From contig CM025854.1 of assembly GCA_003952965.2 (NCBI GenBank), positions 17,327,067-17,391,066 on the forward strand: 64,000 bases of DNA, read 5' to 3'. Of this stretch, positions 58,486-64,000 are shown in pieces (the first letter of the stretch is position 1; each line of letters starts with the position of its first letter). The notes under the pieces were generated by a model. That model did not search any database, had not been told where the DNA came from, and was given only the letters and a program-made list of their open reading frames with translations. Position numbers and translations under genes: made by a program. This DNA is from Morella rubra (taxonomy: Eukaryota > Streptophyta > Magnoliopsida > Fagales > Myricaceae).

Positions 58486-59550
58486 TTACATCAATTTATC
58501 AAGAACCTCATTCAGCTGAAATGCTTGAGAAATCCCATGAACTACAAACTTCTCAGAAGAAAACATATCCGGCGCTGCAATCTCCACTCCATTAACAAGC
58601 AACCGTTTCATAAAATTAACTTTCCCTGTTACCTCAAGATCCTGACCAGGAGCTAGTGTCCTTAGCAATGTTCGAACCGGCAATGATGTGAGCTCCATGT
58701 ACGTCAGCCTCCTCGGGAGTATGTGAAACCTCACAACCTTATCAAGCAATAGTGAAGAAGAAGCTAAAACCGTCAAATTTTGGGGAGCAAAGATGGTCAC
58801 ATTAGTTAAGTCCAGATTGTCTTCAAGAATCCGTTGAAGAGAAGAATGCAAACCGGTTGCGAAAGAAACAAACCCCTTCGTCCTCAACAGCTGGATAATT
58901 CGGCTCCACTCTACCCTATTCTTCGGTTTAAAAAGATCTGGAACCGAAGCAGAATTGGAGTCACAGATTGGTGGCTTACTAAAATTCCAACGCTCGTTAA
59001 CATCAGGCGGATCCAAAGGGAAAAATGGCCCAAGAACTCCGTGGACCGCAATTGGTCCATCCAGAAAGACATCTGGATGAGACACCAGTACGTGATTTAT
59101 CTCGATCAATCTTTGTCTTGCAACAATCTTCGTGATGGCAATGTTCCTTTGACGACGAAGGGTTGGTAAGCAGCTTCCTTGAGGCTTCTTTAGTAGGTCA
59201 TCCATTTTAAGCTTGGAGGGAGTGGTGTGGTACAGGACGAGATCCTTCAAGAGCCATGGAGGAATAGACACATCGGAGATGGCCGAGTCTTTGATTGCGA
59301 ATATGGTTAAGTTTGGAGAAGAAAGGAAGATCTCAGGGGAGACGTGTAGGAGGATGGCCATGGTGTTGAACCCAGCACGCCTGAGGGCTAAGGATACGTT
59401 CAGTTGGAGCTCATAACCGATGGGTCTGGTTGTTGGGATTGCATTCTTCTGATTTGAATGGAATGTTGTGGATATTGCTGTGAAGGCCAAGAATATGGAG
59501 ATCGTGAAGTAGACTGGTGCCTGCCACCAGCGATTGCAACAAGAAGCCAT
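58486..59550 (-). CDS. Fasciclin-like arabinogalactan protein (FLA19/20/21-like)
   Basis: A single-exon gene for a secreted or cell-surface protein of 354 residues from the ATG at 59550 (MASCCNRWW). An upstream in-frame extension exists but lacks family character, and this start gives the normal length. After a short basic N-terminus there is a hydrophobic signal or anchor (VYFTISIFLAFTAIS), then two FAS1 domains. The first includes NLTIFAIKDSAI and LLKDLVLYHTTP; the second includes NVTIFAPQNLTVLA and KVVRFHILP, closing with VVHGISQAFQL. Several Asn-x-Ser/Thr sites are present, but no long Pro/Ala-rich arabinogalactan stretch and no clear GPI signal, as in FLA19-21. FAS1 proteins act in cell adhesion and wall organisation. 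A MITE sits about 430 bases upstream. Confidence 0.88.
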   Translation of the reverse strand: MASCCNRWWQAPVYFTISIFLAFTAISTTFHSNQKNAIPTTRPIGYELQLNVSLALRRAGFNTMAILLHVSPEIFLSSPNLTIFAIKDSAISDVSIPPWLLKDLVLYHTTPSKLKMDDLLKKPQGSCLPTLRRQRNIAITKIVARQRLIEINHVLVSHPDVFLDGPIAVHGVLGPFFPLDPPDVNERWNFSKPPICDSNSASVPDLFKPKNRVEWSRIIQLLRTKGFVSFATGLHSSLQRILEDNLDLTNVTIFAPQNLTVLASSSLLLDKVVRFHILPRRLTYMELTSLPVRTLLRTLAPGQDLEVTGKVNFMKRLLVNGVEIAAPDMFSSEKFVVHGISQAFQLNEVLDKLM

Positions 59551-59978
59551 TGATTTGCAGTGAAGTACGGGTTTGGAGAAAGAGAGAAAGAGACTGAGGT
59601 TGCAAGTTGCAACAGCAGCGAAAGAATGAGAATGTCCTTTCTTGTAGTCGAGGGGGGTTTTGGGAGGGAAAGAGAAAGAAAACCGTTGCCTGGTATAGCA
59701 ATGTAGACAGAGAGACGGTGTCACTTCTTGGTTTTTGGGCGGGCTTTGGGCCTGATGAGGCACGAGTTCCTGGCTTGCTTCCTGGGCGTAGAAAGCCTGA
59801 TCGACTGTACAAGTTTAAACCCAGCCCTATTTGGCGATCATCAGTTAATCTCTGGCATTCTAAAATTAATGACAAGGCAAACAAGAAACGCCATGCACAT
59901 GCAGTCAATCTGATATTCACAATATTTGAAGAATGACAAAGAAGGCCCACCTGAAGAACAAAGCCCCAATTTAGTAAA

Positions 59979-60139
59979 GAGAAATGCTTGGTGTCCTTCC
60001 TGAGTTCTTTCTAGATTCTTCTAAGAAGAATCCAACCGCTCAGGATCTCTGAGTGTATAAAGCTCACTTTTAAAATTAATTCTGAGCCGTTAGATTCTTC
60101 TTAGAAGAACCTGAAAAGAACCCAGGAAAGACACCTAAC
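59979..60139. mobile_element. Short MITE between the fasciclin and PPR genes
   Basis: 161 bp whose arms share TTCTTCTAAGAAGAATC and continue outward as CCTTCCTGAGTTC / CTTTCCTGGGTTC. The 9-bp repeat TTTAGTAAA flanks it (59970-59978 and 60140-60148), pointing to Mutator-like transposition. The last few bases of the two termini match poorly. It lies in the presumed promoter of the fasciclin gene. Confidence 0.75.
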
Positions 60140-60233
60140 TTTAGTAAATTACTTGTTAGCACGTACGTGTTGTTGCTATTTCCCCATGAGCCCTCCTAAA
60201 CTTCCTCGTAGTGTGAAGAGGCAGCCTTCCCTG

Positions 60234-62471
60234 TCACCAATAATCTCCACAGGAACAAAATCCGTCCTTGAAATGATGGAAACGATTTGCATCCCGAACA
60301 ACGATCTCCCTATTAACAAGCTTTGAAATCAACTTGGTCGCTGCGTGACAATTCACACATGCGCGAAGATTCTTTGTTATTCGAAGGGTTGTTCCTGGAG
60401 AAGTACTAATGAGACCGTAGGCAATTGCTAGCCTTTCACTATGATTACAGAGAGTCTCCTCTGTCTCTTCATAATTCAAATCATGCAGAACCGATTCTGC
60501 GTGCGGGACAAATCCTGCCTCCTTCAATCTTCTCTCCAGTTCCTCGAGCTCCTTAAAAATCTCCTTATACTTTGGATGTGACTTGTCTCCCACACGAAAT
60601 GCCTGAAGCTTCCCCTTGATCTCAATCAAACTATACCCGAAGTCTTTACTCAAACCTTTCTCCTTCATCAATAGGCGTACCCTCCCAACTTGATCCCACT
60701 TCCGGGCTGAAGCATAGAGATTTGAAAGTTGCACATAATGTCCTGTGTTATGTGGGTCTAACAAGAAAAGCTGCTCTGCAGCAAGTTCTCCCAGTGTCAC
60801 ATGGCGATAGATCTTAGATGCACTCAGAAGTGCTCCCCATACACTCACCCCCGGTTCAATTGGCATGTTCGTGATAAAATCATAAGCTTGATCCAAACGG
60901 CCCGCACGTCCAAGAAGATCAACTACGCAAGCATAATGCTGGTGGCGAGGCTCAATTCCATAGTCCCTCATTCGGTGGAAAAGTTCCCATCCCTCGTCTA
61001 CAAGACCCGAATGAGTGCAAGCTGTGAGAAGCCCAACAAAGGTGACATCGTTTGGGCATATGCTACCTTGCTTCATTGCATAATACAGATCAATGGCATC
61101 TCGGCCCCGACCATGCAAACCATAGCCCATGATCATGGCACTCCATACAACAACATCTTTGTCAAGTGTTCTATCAAACACAATGCGAGCCAAATCTACA
61201 CTCCCACTTTTTGCGTACATATCAATAAGCGCCGTCTTGACAAAAACATCATCTCTATAATCACTCTTAATGACATAATCGTCCATCCATCTAGCTAATT
61301 CTAGGGAGCCCACTTGGGCACAAGCCAAGATGGCAGAGCTTAAAGTAATAGAATCTACCCTTATGTCCTTAGAGATCATCTCACGGAATAGGCCTACAGC
61401 TTCCTCAGCAAAACCATTCTTTGCGTAGCCTGAGATCATGGCATTCCACAGAATGACACTCGGTATCTCCATCTGGTTGAAAAATGATCTCGCAACAGTT
61501 ACCTGCCCACATTTTGCATACAAGGTAGTGAGTGAAATAAGCAAGTCTGGTTCATATTCAAAACCCATCTTAATGACACAACTGTGCACCGACTTCCCTT
61601 GTTCCACATCCTCAACATCAGTATAAGCCCTTAGAACACTCACAAGAGCTATCCCATCTGGTTTCAGATTACACGTTCTCATTTCACTGAATATTCTCAA
61701 TGCTTCCGAAGGCTCGCCATTTTGAGCATATCCAGAAATGATGGAAGTCCATGAGACAACCGTCCTATCGTATAAACCATCAAATACCATCCTAGCATAC
61801 CCAATCTGACCACACTTTGCATATAACGCAACAAGCGAATTCTGGACTAATACATCCGAATGGAACCCGTGTCTAAATATCTGCCCTTGAACCTGCCAAC
61901 CAGTTTCAAAAGCCGGCAAGCCACTGCAAGCTTTGAGCACATACAAAAAAGTAAAGCTATCCGGACTCACCCCCGCAATTTGCATGGTAGAGTACATCGC
62001 CATCGTATGATAAAACATATTATGCCTCGAATAACCCCTAATGATGGCATTCCACAAAAACACATCTGGCTCACGAAATTCGTCAAACACGTTACGTGCA
62101 TAGATAATTTCCCCAAGATTAGAGCACGCATTGATCAATTTACTTGTCAAAAACCCATTATCCTTCGATCCAGAGACCAGTAACCGCGCATGGATTTGAT
62201 TCAAATGGCTCTTGTGGAACGAATTATGGATGAGAGATGCATAGAACGACTCAGGGTCGAAGGCATAATGAATGTCGGCATTGTCTAAGTAGTGTTCCTG
62301 ACGGGGAGGGGATGGAGAATGGTGATCGAAAAATGTAGAAAGACAAGCAGGAAATTCAAATGCTGCTACCGTTGGTAGGTCCAACTGCCGGACTTTGGAG
62401 GGAAGGGAAAAGAGAGATGTAAAATAAGAAGGGATAGAGAATTTCCGAGTGAAAGATACGGGGCGAAACAT
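60234..62471 (-). CDS. MEF22: DYW-class PPR protein, mitochondrial editing factor 22 homologue
   Basis: An intronless gene for 745 residues, one P-L-S pentatricopeptide repeat after another, followed by E/E+ and DYW domains. It aligns along its whole length with Arabidopsis At3g12770 (MEF22), a mitochondrial RNA editing factor: KSHLNQIHARLLVSG, RGYSRHNMF, AYAQNGEP-like, DPHNTGHYVQLSNLYA. The DYW cytidine-deaminase residues are intact: HSERLAIAYGLI with the catalytic Glu, CVNCHAATK, and the terminal CSCGDYW. The N-terminal 60 residues are basic and Ser/Phe-rich, fitting an organelle-targeting peptide. PPR proteins bind the RNA upstream of the edited C. Its first roughly 150 codons are duplicated, in broken form, at 53.9-54.3 kb. 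Confidence 0.93.
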   Translation of the reverse strand: MFRPVSFTRKFSIPSYFTSLFSLPSKVRQLDLPTVAAFEFPACLSTFFDHHSPSPPRQEHYLDNADIHYAFDPESFYASLIHNSFHKSHLNQIHARLLVSGSKDNGFLTSKLINACSNLGEIIYARNVFDEFREPDVFLWNAIIRGYSRHNMFYHTMAMYSTMQIAGVSPDSFTFLYVLKACSGLPAFETGWQVQGQIFRHGFHSDVLVQNSLVALYAKCGQIGYARMVFDGLYDRTVVSWTSIISGYAQNGEPSEALRIFSEMRTCNLKPDGIALVSVLRAYTDVEDVEQGKSVHSCVIKMGFEYEPDLLISLTTLYAKCGQVTVARSFFNQMEIPSVILWNAMISGYAKNGFAEEAVGLFREMISKDIRVDSITLSSAILACAQVGSLELARWMDDYVIKSDYRDDVFVKTALIDMYAKSGSVDLARIVFDRTLDKDVVVWSAMIMGYGLHGRGRDAIDLYYAMKQGSICPNDVTFVGLLTACTHSGLVDEGWELFHRMRDYGIEPRHQHYACVVDLLGRAGRLDQAYDFITNMPIEPGVSVWGALLSASKIYRHVTLGELAAEQLFLLDPHNTGHYVQLSNLYASARKWDQVGRVRLLMKEKGLSKDFGYSLIEIKGKLQAFRVGDKSHPKYKEIFKELEELERRLKEAGFVPHAESVLHDLNYEETEETLCNHSERLAIAYGLISTSPGTTLRITKNLRACVNCHAATKLISKLVNREIVVRDANRFHHFKDGFCSCGDYW

Positions 62472-62744
62472 GTGCGTGTTCTACCATCACTGTGAAACTG
62501 GCACTGTTGTGGGAAAAATAAGGGGACAATAAGGGGTCAAAAGTCAGTGCGACAATAAGGAGGTTGACCAGACAGACATCTCAGTTTTCTTTTTTTCCTT
62601 CTTCAGAGGTAAGATAACATTAAATATAATAAATGAAATTACAAGTATGTAGAATTAGGGCACAAAGATTCAATCAATGAGCTAATTTTTGTTCGTTTTA
62701 CGTCCATGCCTCGTGGTTGTGTTGGTGCTTCATAATTTGGCTCC

Positions 62745-63520
62745 TGCATCAATTCCGCTACATCAAAGCTCCCTGGCCAGGATTTTTTCTGCTTCAGCTC
62801 AGCGGCTACCTGAAGGCATTTTGTGATGCAGATTGGGCTGGTTGTCTCTATTCACATCACTCTCTTATTGGGTTTGTGTTTTTCTTAGTGATTCTCTCAT
62901 ATCATGGAAGCCTAAAAAGCAATCTACTTTGTTCAGATCTTCCATTGAGGCTAAATATCGTGCCATGGCCTCAACATGTCATAAGCTCACTTGCCTGGTT
63001 TATGTTCTTCATGATTTAGGCATCCTCATCCATCTCTGGCTCTTCTTTTCTGTGATAACCAAAGCGGCTTTGCATATCGTTGCCAATCTAGTTTTCCATG
63101 AGCACAATAAACACACAGATAGATTGTCATATTGCTAGAGACAAGCTTCAAGCTGGTTTTATTCGTACCTTTCATGTTTCCTCCACACATCGGCTTGCTG
63201 ATATATTTACTAAGCCTCTTGACTAGCTAAGTTCAGTTTTTCTTCTCCGCAAGATGGGTGTTCTCAACGTTCACACGCCATCTTGAGGGGAGTATGAACA
63301 TATACTTCAGCTCAGCTCCACACTAGCATGAAGCTTATCACGTGAAGATTCCAGTTCAGCTATTTAGTTATCACAGATTCAGTTCCGTTAATTAGTTTGA
63401 GAAGTTGTATATATATTTGTAAGAGAACGATAGTCAGACAAATTGAAGCAATAAGAGATTTCGTTGGCTTCTTCAATGCGTCTTCTCTTTCCTCTGTTCT
63501 CCTTCTCTGTTTTATAACAA
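62745..63520 (+). mobile_element. Ty1/copia 3' end: RNase H remnant plus 3' LTR
   Basis: A plus-strand fossil. 62745-63290 encodes the copia RNase H (LKAFCDADWAGC, then SWKPKKQSTLFRSSIEAKYR, NxxALHIVAN and ADIFTKPL in shifted frames), followed by the purine-rich CTTGAGGGGAG tract. The LTR runs from about 63297 (TGAACATATACTTC) to about 63519 (TTTTATAACA). The 5' part of the element is absent, and what remains is broken. Confidence 0.75.
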
Positions 63521-64000
63521 TTACATATGATACTTCCATTGTTTTGTCCATACGACATCGCACAAATATTATCTACACTTCTGAAGTCGCACAACGGAAG
63601 AGTAGTTTCTTCTTGTTCAATGATTTTTCTGTGTAATATAAAAATTCTGGACAGTATTGTTCATCAGTACTAAAGGCCATCTTATCTGCAGTTCCAGCGT
63701 TAACATACCTTTCAGACGTGAATGATGATCGCATAAGAATTTTCCCTGTGGATGCAATTGGGATTGCTATCAACCTGTGACATTTGTTGTGAACGCACCC
63801 ATGTTGATTGGTTTATTTGGAAGCTGGAGGGCACTGAGCTTGTCACGGACTAAGTAATAGAATTCATGGACTTCTAAAAGTTGTTTACAGTTCAATAGTG
63901 TCCAGAGAAGCAGAGTTATTTTCAGAGAGTCGGTAACTTCTCTTTTCTTGTGTATGGACATCCTTGTATGGGTGAATTTCCTTTTTGATATAATCCTAAT
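63521..64000. other. Flank with the end of the duplicated block
   Basis: 63530-63590 and 63745-63835 match 57225-57290 and 58010-58105. No gene was recognised up to the end of the window. Confidence 0.5.

Noticed and set aside
59551-59763. N-terminal extension of the fasciclin frame
   Set aside because: The extra 71 codons lack FAS1 or signal-peptide character, and family length fits the ATG at 59550.
60801-61298. 165-residue plus-strand frame over the PPR gene
   Set aside because: It is an antisense shadow of the intact MEF22-like coding sequence.

Overview
The window is plant nuclear DNA, most likely from a eudicot. The evidence is intron-containing genes with GT-AG borders, an auxin-conjugating GH3 gene, a DYW-class pentatricopeptide gene, a G-type lectin receptor kinase, and dense layers of plant transposons. 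I cannot name the species. I found no bacterial-type operon and no CRISPR array, and I recognised no tRNA or rRNA gene.

Layout. 1.6-6.3 kb: an apparently intact eight-exon lectin receptor-like kinase (+) with a small hAT-type MITE in intron 2. 6.8-13.3 kb: a decayed L1-type LINE (-), interrupted by a piece of a Ty3/gypsy element and by a perfect 103-bp palindrome. 13.3-20.2 kb: AT-rich intergenic DNA holding an 850-bp foldback element. 20.3 kb: a small EF-hand gene of the KIC/PBP1 type (+). 20.7-36.1 kb: mostly intergenic, with a 5'-truncated LINE tail, a long inverted repeat, a Tourist-like MITE and an eroded RNase H-like fragment. 36.2-38.4 kb: a three-exon GH3 gene (+). 38.9-51.4 kb: a nest of elements. 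Its backbone is a fossil endogenous pararetrovirus (Caulimoviridae, - strand). It is interrupted by a MULE-like MITE, a foldback element, a hAT transposon, a small MITE and a solo LTR, most with target-site duplications that can be read directly. A Ty1/copia gag-integrase fragment abuts it. 51.4-53.2 kb: remains of an F-box/LRR gene (-). 53.9-58.1 kb: a degraded direct duplicate of the region at 62.0-63.8 kb, containing a partial copy of the PPR gene and a separate methyltransferase-like gene (54.95-55.64 kb, +). 58.5-59.6 kb: a fasciclin-like gene (-). 60.2-62.5 kb: an intact DYW-type PPR gene, a MEF22 homologue (-). 62.7-63.5 kb: the 3' end and LTR of a copia element.

The host genes are functionally independent: cell-surface signalling, calcium sensing, auxin homeostasis, a membrane-anchored methyltransferase-like protein, a cell-surface fasciclin protein, and organelle RNA editing. 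The least ordinary content is structural. It comprises a foldback family present in three forms, the pararetrovirus nest with a datable order of insertions, the mosaic duplication around the PPR gene, and a GH3 enzyme with an unusual residue in its nucleotide-binding motif. I found no clearly new biological system.
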